Assembly (NCBI RefSeq): GCF_024199845.1
Contig: NZ_JANADO010000001.1
Location: 2,976,001 to 3,040,000, forward strand
Source: Bradyrhizobium sp. CCGB12
GTDB lineage: Bacteria > Pseudomonadota > Alphaproteobacteria > Rhizobiales > Xanthobacteraceae
DNA length: 64,000 bases
Reading direction: 5' to 3'
Shown: piece after piece, positions 1-8,277 of the stretch
How the letters are laid out: every line of letters starts with the position of its first letter
Numbering within the stretch: the first letter of the stretch is position 1
Made by a program: the position numbers and the translations under genes
Notes under the pieces: model-generated
Seen by the model: the letters and a program-made list of their open reading frames with translations, nothing else
Databases searched by the model: none
Told to the model about the DNA's origin: nothing

Positions 1-444
1 GATGCCCCAGCCGCGCAGGATGACCACACCAGCGATGCCGAGTGCCACGCCGGCAACCCGCCGCATCTGCAAGGCTTCCTCGCCGGCCATCGCCATGACG
101 ATCACCGTGAACAGCGGCGTGGTGGCATTCAGGATCGACGCCAGTCCGCTCGGAATGAAAGTCTGACCGATCACGATCAGCGAGAACGGGATGACGTTGT
201 TGAACAACCCGATCACAGCGAACGGCTTCCAGGCCGTTGTGCTTTTGGGAAAGCTGATCCCCTGCATGCGCAGGAGCGGCAGCAGCATGGTCGACCCAAG
301 CGCGACACGCAAAAGCACCAGCGTCAGCGGCGGCAATTCCCGCAGCGCCGCGCCATTGAAGAAGAACGACCCACCCCAGAGTATCGAGAGCACCGCGAGC
401 AGCGACCAGTCGCGCGCATCGATCCGGGTATCGTTCGGGGGCAT
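1..444 (-). CDS. EamA/DMT-family transporter, N-terminal part (runs off the window)
   Basis: The reverse strand reads from an ATG at 444 to the window edge without a stop, giving 148 residues. The start MPPNDTRIDARDW is followed by LLAVLSILWGGSFFF, the first helix of EamA-type carriers, and further hydrophobic segments alternate with short charged loops. The family is a 10-helix inner-membrane drug/metabolite exporter made of two repeated EamA halves; only the first half is visible. The substrate cannot be told from sequence. It lies 76 bases downstream of a second EamA gene in the same direction, so the two may be co-transcribed; they are not close copies of each other. The C-terminus is outside the window. 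Confidence 0.85.
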   Translation of the reverse strand, partial: MPPNDTRIDARDWSLLAVLSILWGGSFFFNGAALRELPPLTLVLLRVALGSTMLLPLLRMQGISFPKSTTAWKPFAVIGLFNNVIPFSLIVIGQTFIPSGLASILNATTPLFTVIVMAMAGEEALQMRRVAGVALGIAGVVILRGWGI

Positions 445-520
445 GGCGTCTCACCTCGGCCCATCGCCTAGGATGGCACGGAGCACCTTGCCACCCGATT
501 TCTGACAAGGCGCCCGTGTT

Positions 521-1411
521 CTAGGACGACGCGGTCTCAGCCCCCTCACGCTTTCGCGCATCCCCGACGATATCGGCAACAACTGCTCCGATCACCAGGG
601 TACCGCCGATGAGCGCGTGGGTGGCGGGTATCTCGCGGAAGGCAACCCAGATCCAGAACGGCATCAGCGGCGTTTCCAGCGTCGCGATCAGGGAGGCCTG
701 TCCTGATGGCAGCAGGCGTGAGCCGAGCATGTAGAAGGTCAGGCCGAGCGCGACCTGAAGGCAGCCGAACATCGCGAGGATCACAAGGCCATTGCCGCCG
801 ACATGGGCGATGTCACGCGCAAAGGGGAGGCTGACGAGACTGCCGAGGAAATTCGACAGCGCCGCTGCCGCCACCATCGACGTTTCGCGGTGGCGTCGAA
901 CCACAACCGTCATGCCCGAAATGGCGAGCACCATCAGGCAGCTCAGAGCCAAGCCGTCGACATCGGCGCCGGCATGCACGCCACCGACCGTGATGACGAC
1001 GCCGGCAAAGGCAATCAGGCTCGCAATCAGCGTGCGCCATGTGGCGGCTTCGCCGAGCCACAGCCACGCGAGTGCAGCGGCGACGAAGGGCTGAGTTGCG
1101 ATCAGCACCGCAACATTCATGACGTTGGTCATCTGAAGCGCGGGAATGAACGAGACCATGCCGATGGTGGACAAGGAGGCGACGAGCAAGCCGCCCTTCC
1201 CCGGCACCACCAACTGCCACAGCGCAGCGCGCCCCTGCATCAGGACGAGAAACACGCTGATCAGCCCGCCGGCGAACACGCCGCGCCAGAACAGGATGGT
1301 CCAGGGATCGAACGGCAACAGTCGGGTGAAGAACGGCGCCGTGCTCCAGGCAACCGCGGCTGAGATGACGAGGGCAATGCCGAGACCGCGTTCCGAACGA
1401 GGCTGCCCCAT
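521..1411 (-). CDS. EamA-family (drug/metabolite) transporter
   Basis: 296 residues, the usual length of a complete two-repeat EamA carrier. About ten hydrophobic segments are visible. The first half starts with GIALVISAAVAWSTAPFFTR, and the second half (from about residue 155) begins near GLALSCLMVLAISGMTVVVR. The C-terminus is short, charged and cytoplasmic. Proteins of this type export amino acids, nucleosides or other small metabolites across the inner membrane; the substrate is unknown. The start lies only 15 bases after the stop of the oxidoreductase gene upstream on the same strand, which suggests an operon of dehydrogenase and exporter(s). Confidence 0.9.
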   Translation of the reverse strand: MGQPRSERGLGIALVISAAVAWSTAPFFTRLLPFDPWTILFWRGVFAGGLISVFLVLMQGRAALWQLVVPGKGGLLVASLSTIGMVSFIPALQMTNVMNVAVLIATQPFVAAALAWLWLGEAATWRTLIASLIAFAGVVITVGGVHAGADVDGLALSCLMVLAISGMTVVVRRHRETSMVAAAALSNFLGSLVSLPFARDIAHVGGNGLVILAMFGCLQVALGLTFYMLGSRLLPSGQASLIATLETPLMPFWIWVAFREIPATHALIGGTLVIGAVVADIVGDARKREGAETASS

Positions 1412-1426
1412 GTCGATGCGACCTGA

Positions 1427-2308
1427 CTAGGACGGCTTCTTCGGCCGCGACACCAGCTCGATCATCCGGCCTTCATCGTCGTCCGGCATCGCCGCCTTTG
1501 CGTGCGCGTAGGACTCGACTGCGGCGCGCGAGACCAGCGGCTTGTCCGCCAAGAGGCTCTCGGCGAGCTTGACTGCATAGGCGGCATCCTTGTGCCGCAA
1601 CGCTGCCGTGAAGGTCGCGCCGCTGAAATCGCGGGCGACCATGCGCTTGGAATGACGCTGCACCTGCGGGCTTGCGGCGACGCCCGCCTGGATCGACTCC
1701 AGCACCAGGTTCATGTCGAGCCCGGCCTGCTCGGCGATGGCGAGGCCCTCGGCAAGGCCGGCGATCTGGATCGCGCCCAGGAGATTGTTGATGAGCTTGT
1801 AGACTGTGCCGGTGCCGACCGCGCCGAAATGGCGGATGGTCGAGCCGATCGGTTCGAGGAACGGCCGCGCGCGTTCGAGGTCGGCCGCGTCTGCGCCGGC
1901 CAGCAGCGTCAACTTCCCGGCTGCAGCTGCATCGGGCAATCCGGTGACGGGGCAATCGATGTAGATGAGCCCGCGCACATTGAGCTCGCGGCCCATCTCG
2001 CGGGCATGGTCATAGGAGACGGTCGAGCATTCGATCGCGATGGTGCCGGCCTTCGCCGTCTTGGCGGCGCCCTTGGGACCGAGCCAGACGGCACGTGATG
2101 CCTCGTCGTCGGCAACCATGGTTACGACCGCATCGGCATCGATCGCGGCATCCTCCGGCGAGGTCGCCCAATGCGCGCCACGCGCGATCAGGTCTTCGGC
2201 CTTGGCCTTGCTGCGATTCCACAAGGTCACCGTAAAGCCGGCATCGAGATAGCGGCCGGCCATGCCGTGCCCCATCCGACCAAGCCCGATGAAGGCGACA
2301 CGGGGCAT
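1427..2308 (-). CDS. NAD(P)-dependent 3-hydroxyisobutyrate dehydrogenase-family oxidoreductase
   Basis: 293 residues, typical of beta-hydroxyacid dehydrogenases. The N-terminus carries the Rossmann dinucleotide-binding motif GLGRMGHGM (residues 7-15). The family substrate-binding segment is present as IECSTVS near residue 93, and the catalytic lysine is within VYKLINNLLGA near residue 171. The C-terminal half is the all-helical NAD-binding_11 type domain. The enzyme probably oxidises or reduces a small beta-hydroxy acid or aldehyde such as 3-hydroxyisobutyrate, tartronate semialdehyde or succinic semialdehyde; the sequence does not decide which. It is sandwiched tightly between prfB (2 bases upstream) and an EamA exporter (15 bases downstream), so it is probably transcribed with prfB. 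Confidence 0.88.
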   Translation of the reverse strand: MPRVAFIGLGRMGHGMAGRYLDAGFTVTLWNRSKAKAEDLIARGAHWATSPEDAAIDADAVVTMVADDEASRAVWLGPKGAAKTAKAGTIAIECSTVSYDHAREMGRELNVRGLIYIDCPVTGLPDAAAAGKLTLLAGADAADLERARPFLEPIGSTIRHFGAVGTGTVYKLINNLLGAIQIAGLAEGLAIAEQAGLDMNLVLESIQAGVAASPQVQRHSKRMVARDFSGATFTAALRHKDAAYAVKLAESLLADKPLVSRAAVESYAHAKAAMPDDDEGRMIELVSRPKKPS

Positions 2309-2310
2309 GA

Positions 2311-3442
2311 TCAGTCCACGTCCTCGATGTCGCCGCTCGTGGTGCCGAAGGCGCGCTGCGCCAGCGTCGCGGCCATGAAATCGTCGAGCTCGCCGTTGAG
2401 CACGCCCGACGTGTCGGAGGTCTGCACGCCCGTGCGCAGATCCTTCACCATCTGATAGGGCTGCAGCACGTAGGAGCGGATCTGGTGGCCCCAGCCAATA
2501 TCGGTCTTGGCGGCCTGGTCGGCGGCGGCCTTCTCCTCGCGCTTCTTCAGCTCGATCTCGTAGAGGCGCGCGCGCAGCATGTCCCAGGCCTGCGCCCGGT
2601 TCTTGTGCTGGGAGCGGCCGGCCTGGCAGACCACGGCGACGCCGGTCGGAATATGCGTCAGGCGCACCGCGGACTCGGTCTTGTTGACGTGCTGGCCGCC
2701 GGCGCCGCCCGAGCGCATGGTGTCGGTGCGGACGTCGGATTCCTTGATGTCGATCTTGATGCTGTCGTCGATGACGGGGAATACCTGCACGCTCGAGAAC
2801 GAGGTGTGCCGCCGCGCATTGGAATCGAACGGCGAGATGCGCACCAGGCGATGCACCCCCGCTTCGGTCTTCAGCCAGCCATAGGCATTGTGGCCGGAGA
2901 CCTGGATGGTCGCCGACTTGATGCCGGCCTCTTCGCCCTCGGACTCTTCGAGGTACTCGACCTTGAAGCCGTGCGTCTCGGCCCAGCGCGTGTACATGCG
3001 CAAGAGCATCTGCGCCCAGTCCTGGCTCTCGGTGCCGCCGGCACCGGCATGGACCTCGAGATAGGAATCGAAGCGGTCGGCCTCGCCCGACAGCAGCGCC
3101 TCGAGCTCGCGCCGCGCCACTTCCTTCTTCAGGTTCTTCAGCGCAGCTTCAGCCTCGGCAACGACGCCGTCATCGCCCTCGGCCTCGCCGAGCTCGATCA
3201 TGCCAATGTCGTCTTCGAGCTGCTGCTCGACCTTGCCGATACCGGACAGCGAATCCTCAAGCGAGGTGCGCTCCTGCATCAGCTTCTGGGCTTTCTGGGG
3301 ATCGTTCCAGAGGTTGGGATCTTCTGCGAGCTTGTTCAGCTCAGCGAGGCGCGCCGTCGATTTCTCGACGTCAAAGATGCCTCCTCAGCAGCCCGACTGA
3401 CTGCTTGATCTCTTCTACCAACCGTTCGATTTCGGCGCGCAT
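2311..3442 (-). CDS. prfB: Peptide chain release factor 2, expressed by programmed +1 frameshift
   Basis: RF2 recognises UGA and UAA stop codons and triggers peptide release on the ribosome. Reading begins at the ATG at 3442 and gives 23 codons ending RRHL, followed by an in-frame TGA at 3373-3371. The sequence at the stop is AGGAGG CAT CTT TGA C, the canonical RF2 recoding site with an internal Shine-Dalgarno-like AGGAGG just upstream. A +1 slip on CTT continues in the second frame as [14 protein letters not shown] and gives a 376-residue product. The peptide anticodon SPF (about residues 203-205) and the catalytic GGQ (about 246-248) are present. Low RF2 favours frameshifting, so the gene regulates itself. 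An annotation starting at the internal ATG at 3279 would be truncated. Confidence 0.96.
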
Positions 3443-3543
3443 GTCGTTCTCGTATCGCGGGATAGGGCCCGCATCCAATTGAGGTGGGGATGTAACGGCG
3501 GCGGTCGCAAAGCGCAACCGCGATCGTCAGCCTTATCCGCGGC

Positions 3544-6045
3544 CTAGTACAGTCCGCCGGTGCCGGGCCGCATGAAGAAGCCGGAATCCGGCTGCTGCTG
3601 CTGCGACGCCGGCATGCGGCCGTCGGCATCGGCCACGCCAATGACCGAATAATTATCCGGCGGCGCCGTGCCCGGCTTGAAGGCTTCGAGGATGGTTCCG
3701 CCGGTCTCGCCCGGGCCAGCGCGCATGCCGGTCTTGGCGACGACGCGCACGAGCTTGATGCCGGCCGGCACTTTGAACGGCACGGCGGGCTTGTCGGCGA
3801 GCGCGAGCTGGAGGAAGTCGCGCGCGATCGGAGCCGCCAGATGGCCACCGGTCGCGGCGTTGCCCTTACCCAGCGGCCGCGGCTTGTCGTAGCCCATATA
3901 GATGGCGACGGCGATATCGGGCGAGAAGCCGACGAACCAGGCGTCCTTGGCCTCGTTGGTGGTACCGGTCTTGCCGGCGATCGGCTTGCCGACCGCCTTG
4001 ATCACGGTCGCGGTACCGGCCTGCACCACGCCTTCCATCAGCTCGGTGATCTGATAGGCGGTCATGGAATCCAGCACCTGCTCCCGGCGGTCAATCAGCT
4101 GCGGCTCGGGCTGGTTCTTCCAACCGCCCGGCGCGTCGCAGCCGCGGCATTCGCGCTGGTCATGCTTGAAGATGGTGTGGCCGTAGCGGTCCTGGATACG
4201 GTCGATCAGCGTCGGCTTCACCCGGCGGCCGCCATTGGCGAGCATCGAGTAGGCCGTGACCATGCGCATAGCCGTCGTCTCGCCGGCGCCGAGCGCGTAG
4301 GACAGATAATTCGGCAGCTCGTCATAGACGCCGAAGCGGCGGGCATATTCGCCGATAAGGGGCATGCCGATGTCCTGCGCGAGGCGCACCGTCACGGTGT
4401 TCAGCGACTGCCGCAGCGCATTGCGCAGCGTCACGGGTCCCTGGAACTTGCCCGAGGAGAAGTTTTCAGGCCGCCACACGCCGGCACCCTGCCCCTGGTC
4501 GATTTCGATCGGCGCGTCGAGCACGACGGTCGACGGCGTATAGCCATTGTCGAGCGCGGCCGAATAGACGATCGGCTTGAATGAGGAACCCGGCTGCCGA
4601 TAGGCTTGGGTGGCGCGATTGAACTGGCTCTGGTCGAACGAGAAGCCGCCGACCATCGCGAGCACGCGGCCGGTCCAGGGATCCATCACCACCATCGCTC
4701 CGGAGACTTCCGGGATCTGGCGGAGCCGGTACTGGCCTTCGACGGGCTGACCGTCCTTGTAGAGCGGATCGGCATAAATGACGTCGCCGGGCTGAAGCAC
4801 CTGCGACACCGCGCTCGGCGTCTTGCCCCTTGCGCCGCCCTGCGCGGCCCGCGCCCAGCGCACGCCGTCGACGGTGACGATGCCGGTCTCGCGCTGCTTG
4901 CTCACGGCGCCGCCGAGCTCGCGGCTCGGCTGGAAGCCGATGCGCGCCGACTGGTCGCTGGTCTCCAGCACCACCGCCATGCGCCATGGCGAGATGTCGG
5001 AGAGCGATTTGATCTCGGCGAGCCTCACGCCCCAGTCGCCCGAGATGTCGAGCTTGCTGATGGCGCCGCGATAGCCCTGCTGCTCGTCATAGTTCACGAG
5101 GCCGGCGACCATGGTCTTGCGCGCCATGACCTGGATCTTGGGATCGAGTGTGGTGCGGACAGAGAGACCGCCCTCATACAGCTTCTTCTCGCCGTAGCGT
5201 TCGAAGATGTCGCGGCGGACTTCCTCGGCGAAATATTCGCCGGCGAAAGTGTGGGCCCCGTTGGAACGGCTGGTGACGGCGAGCGGCTCCTTGCGCGCCT
5301 TCTCGGCGTCGGCCTGCTTGATCCAGCCGTTCTCCTGGAGACGGTCGATCACGTAGTTGCGGCGCTCGATGGCGCGGTCGCGGTTACGCACCGGATGCAG
5401 GGTCGCCGGCATTTTCGGCAGCGCAGCCAGATAAGCGGCTTCCGCCACGGTGAGCTCGTTCACCGACTTGTCGAAATAGACCAGCGACGCCGCCGCGATG
5501 CCGTAGGCGCCGAGGCCGAGATAGATTTCGTTCAGATACAGCTCGAGGATCTTGTCCTTCGAGTAGGTCTTCTCGATACGCATCGCCAGCAAGGCTTCCT
5601 TGATCTTGCGCGCGAAGGAGACCTCGTTGGTCAGAAGGAAGTTCTTGGCGACCTGCTGGGTGATGGTCGAGGCGCCCTGCGGACGCCGGTTGGAGCCGTA
5701 GTTCTGGATGTAGACCAGGCCTGCGCGCGCCATGCCGGTGTAGTCGATGCCGCCATGCTCGTAGAAATTCTTGTCCTCGGCCGCGAGGAACGCGTTGATC
5801 ACGAGCTTGGGCACAGCCTGGATCGGCAGATACAGCCGCCGCTCCTTGGCGTATTCGCCGAGCAGCGAACCGTCGACCGCGTGCACGCGGGTCATCACCG
5901 GGGGCTCGTAATCCTGGAGCTGAGAGTAGTCCGGCAAGTCCTTGGAGAAATGCCAGATCAGGCCTGCCACGGCCCCGACACCGACAAGGAACACCACTGT
6001 TCCCGCGGCGAACAGGAAGCCCATGAACCGCACCAGCAAGCGCAT
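3544..6045 (-). CDS. mrcA: Penicillin-binding protein 1A (bifunctional transglycosylase/transpeptidase)
   Basis: 833 residues, normal for a class A PBP. A single N-terminal membrane anchor (about residues 7-30) is followed by a glycosyltransferase-51 domain with the catalytic EDKNFYEHGG (about residue 92) and GASTITQQVAKN. A PBP1A-type OB-like insertion comes next, then the transpeptidase domain with the active-site serine motif SSFK (about residue 485), SLN, and KTGTT (about residue 693). It polymerises and crosslinks peptidoglycan in the periplasm. The 230-base gap to the upstream amidase gene and the 100-base gap to prfB keep it in the usual alphaproteobacterial rne-amiC-mrcA-prfB neighbourhood. 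The C-terminal tail is Gln/Pro-rich and unlikely to be catalytic. Confidence 0.96.
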   Translation of the reverse strand: MRLLVRFMGFLFAAGTVVFLVGVGAVAGLIWHFSKDLPDYSQLQDYEPPVMTRVHAVDGSLLGEYAKERRLYLPIQAVPKLVINAFLAAEDKNFYEHGGIDYTGMARAGLVYIQNYGSNRRPQGASTITQQVAKNFLLTNEVSFARKIKEALLAMRIEKTYSKDKILELYLNEIYLGLGAYGIAAASLVYFDKSVNELTVAEAAYLAALPKMPATLHPVRNRDRAIERRNYVIDRLQENGWIKQADAEKARKEPLAVTSRSNGAHTFAGEYFAEEVRRDIFERYGEKKLYEGGLSVRTTLDPKIQVMARKTMVAGLVNYDEQQGYRGAISKLDISGDWGVRLAEIKSLSDISPWRMAVVLETSDQSARIGFQPSRELGGAVSKQRETGIVTVDGVRWARAAQGGARGKTPSAVSQVLQPGDVIYADPLYKDGQPVEGQYRLRQIPEVSGAMVVMDPWTGRVLAMVGGFSFDQSQFNRATQAYRQPGSSFKPIVYSAALDNGYTPSTVVLDAPIEIDQGQGAGVWRPENFSSGKFQGPVTLRNALRQSLNTVTVRLAQDIGMPLIGEYARRFGVYDELPNYLSYALGAGETTAMRMVTAYSMLANGGRRVKPTLIDRIQDRYGHTIFKHDQRECRGCDAPGGWKNQPEPQLIDRREQVLDSMTAYQITELMEGVVQAGTATVIKAVGKPIAGKTGTTNEAKDAWFVGFSPDIAVAIYMGYDKPRPLGKGNAATGGHLAAPIARDFLQLALADKPAVPFKVPAGIKLVRVVAKTGMRAGPGETGGTILEAFKPGTAPPDNYSVIGVADADGRMPASQQQQPDSGFFMRPGTGGLY

Positions 6046-6275
6046 TATGTGTTTATCCGTTCAAACTCTGGATCAGCCCAGTATCAGCCCCTTGGCATCC
6101 AAACAGGAGCCAACCTTCACGTCGCGAATTCACCGGCTTACGCAATGACATCTGTGCCGGACTTGAGACGCTTGCCGCGCGAGATTCTCTCCAATTCCGG
6201 AACCCGCGGCGGCATTTTTATAAAGCGCCCGCTGTGGCCAAACTAGGGCTTTTGCGGCGGGACGGAAAAACCCTT

Positions 6276-7571
6276 TCAATTCGAGGATCTGGCCGTGGCC
6301 ATCCGCTTGGTCAAAAACCCGTCGATGGCCTGCGCCATGGAGCCCACGGCACGGGACCGCCACCCCTCCGAGACCAGGTGCTCGAGGTCCCCCTTGTTGG
6401 AGACATAACCAATCTCGACCAGCACCGAGGGCACGTCGGGCGCCTTCAGCACCCGGAAGCCCGCCGACTTCAGGGGATGCTTGTGCATGCGCACCGTCGC
6501 CTTCATTTCTCCCATCAGGAGGCGGGCAAAACGGTTTGAAAAGGTGCGGGTTTCCCGCTGCGTGAGGTCGATCAATATGTCGGCGACGTCGGTCGGCTCC
6601 TCCGCGAGGTTGAAGCCCGCAATCGCATCCGCTCGGTTCTCCGCATCGGCCAGTCGCTGGGCCTCGGCGTCGGACGCCTTGTCGGAGAGCGTATAGATGG
6701 TCGCGCCTTGCGCATCGCCCTCGGCACGGGGCAACGCATCGGCGTGAATCGAGACGAACAAGGCGGCCTTGAGGTTGCGCGCGATCTTGGTCCGGTCGTT
6801 GAGGGGGATGAAGGTGTCGTCGTCCCGCGTCATGACCACGCGGTATTTGCCGGCCTTCTCCAACTTGTCGCGTAGCGCCAGCCCGAAGGCCAGCACCAGG
6901 TTCTTCTCGCTCTCGCCGCTCGACTGCGTGCCGTTGTCGATCCCGCCATGGCCGGGATCAATCACGACCACCGGACGGCCATCGGCCTTCTGCTGCGCGG
7001 CATCCGGAGTTGCCGTGGCGGGAACCGTGGCAGGCGGCGCCTCGGCGATCGCGGGCCGCAACTCGGGACGATTTTCGGGGGCGGCCGATGACGTGAAGGC
7101 GGTACGATCGACCTCCTCCAGCTCGAGCACAAGCCGAGCCGGCTGGCCATTGGCGGCCTCGACCATGTAGGAATTGGCGATCTTCGCCGGCCCCGTCAGG
7201 TCGAACACGATTCGCGAGCCGCCGGGCATGACGAGCCCATAGCGGAAGGCCTTGACCAGCCCCCGCCCCCCGCTCCCGATACCGGCGGGCAGCTGAAAAT
7301 TGACTTGCGGCACGTCCACCACCACCCGGTAGGGGTCGGCAAGCGTGACGGCACGGAACGTAACGGTCTGGTCGATGTCGAGGATGAAGCGGGTCTGCTT
7401 GCCATCGCCGGCCAGACGTGCAGCCGAGGCGACTGGAAAATTCGCTGCCGCAACAGGGGGTTGCGGTTGGCTTTCCGCCGCGCTCAGGCGGGAAGAATCA
7501 GCGCATGGCAATACTGCAGCGCACAACAGCACGCATCCCAGCAAAACCCTTTGATTAGTGCGGCTCGCCAC
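6276..7571 (-). CDS. amiC: N-acetylmuramoyl-L-alanine amidase with AMIN domain (AmiC-like)
   Basis: 431 residues from a GTG start at 7571 preceded by a GGAGG-type site. An export signal (VLLGCVLLCAAVLPCADS) is followed by an AMIN domain (about residues 55-155, with FILDIDQTVTFRAV and PYRVVVDVP) that targets such enzymes to the septum. The C-terminal Amidase_3 domain shows the zinc and catalytic residues: VIDPGHGG (His), SEKNL (Glu), SIHADA (His) and VLVEIGYVSN (Glu). It cleaves the bond between muramic acid and the stem peptide during daughter-cell separation. It is divergent from rne across a 0.7-kb spacer and lies upstream of mrcA, so two peptidoglycan genes are adjacent. Confidence 0.94.
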   Translation of the reverse strand: MASRTNQRVLLGCVLLCAAVLPCADSSRLSAAESQPQPPVAAANFPVASAARLAGDGKQTRFILDIDQTVTFRAVTLADPYRVVVDVPQVNFQLPAGIGSGGRGLVKAFRYGLVMPGGSRIVFDLTGPAKIANSYMVEAANGQPARLVLELEEVDRTAFTSSAAPENRPELRPAIAEAPPATVPATATPDAAQQKADGRPVVVIDPGHGGIDNGTQSSGESEKNLVLAFGLALRDKLEKAGKYRVVMTRDDDTFIPLNDRTKIARNLKAALFVSIHADALPRAEGDAQGATIYTLSDKASDAEAQRLADAENRADAIAGFNLAEEPTDVADILIDLTQRETRTFSNRFARLLMGEMKATVRMHKHPLKSAGFRVLKAPDVPSVLVEIGYVSNKGDLEHLVSEGWRSRAVGSMAQAIDGFLTKRMATARSSN

Positions 7572-8277
7572 CGAATCCGTGCCTCCGAGCAGCCCTTTTA
7601 ACGCAATAGAACCACAGGGTTAAACGATCCTTAAATGACAGACGTGCGAAACTCGCTGACTGTGACCGCCGTGCGACGCTCCCTTGCACGGATGGCTCAT
7701 TCCTCGTATGTACGGAATGCTGACGGCCGATATTTCCGGTTGTGTCGCATTCAGCCTCCCGGTGCAGCGCCGGAACTCTCAAGACTTGGGAATTCCAGCG
7801 TTTTCCGTTCCTCTCCAAGACCAGCGCGGTGCGCGGCAACGAGATGGAGCGGGTCAAGCCCCGGCGGCGGACGGTTCTGGGTTACCACTCACGTCACCCG
7901 GGCGGTTCTGACAGCGACGTAACCCATTACCCGGTCCCTTGATCCCAAGGGAGCGGTTCGTGACCCCCAAGGCGAGCGCGCTCGCGCCATGCCTGGCCAG
8001 CAGCAACTGATTGAGGGGCGGCCCCGCCGCCCAGTGTTTCATACGGGCCGACGCTTGATGCGCCAGACTGTGCCGACGAATTCTGAAGGACCATTCGCGA
8101 CGCTGCGGAGTGAAAATCCCGCGCGCCGCATTGGTCCTGAAGCTTCCGGTTCGGCAAGGCGCGAGAGACGGCGTTTCGGCCTTCCCCTCACCCCCGAATC
8201 AGGTGGACCGTCGCGTCACCCGGCAGCGCTGAACGCGCCCACGGTGAGTCGCGCCCGCCGCCGCCAAGAGTTAAGAC
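7572..8277. promoter_or_regulatory. Long divergent spacer between amiC and rne (rne 5' leader region)
   Basis: This 706-base stretch has no convincing gene; the open frames in it are short and overlap on both strands. It must hold the promoters of both divergent genes. Inverted repeats are visible on the rne side: TCCCTTG (7935-7941) pairs with CAAGGGA (7946-7952), and there is a perfect palindrome GCGAGCGCGCTCGC at 7972-7985. In E. coli the long rne 5' untranslated region is the site of RNase E autoregulation; whether this spacer does the same is inference. No -35/-10 pair was assigned with confidence. Confidence 0.4.

Noticed and set aside
4606..6246. 546-codon frame antisense to mrcA
   Set aside because: Overlaps the well-supported PBP1A gene and has no ribosome site or recognisable domain.
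7635..7922. 95-codon frame in the amiC-rne spacer
   Set aside because: Overlaps the amiC promoter side, has no ribosome site and no protein-like pattern.
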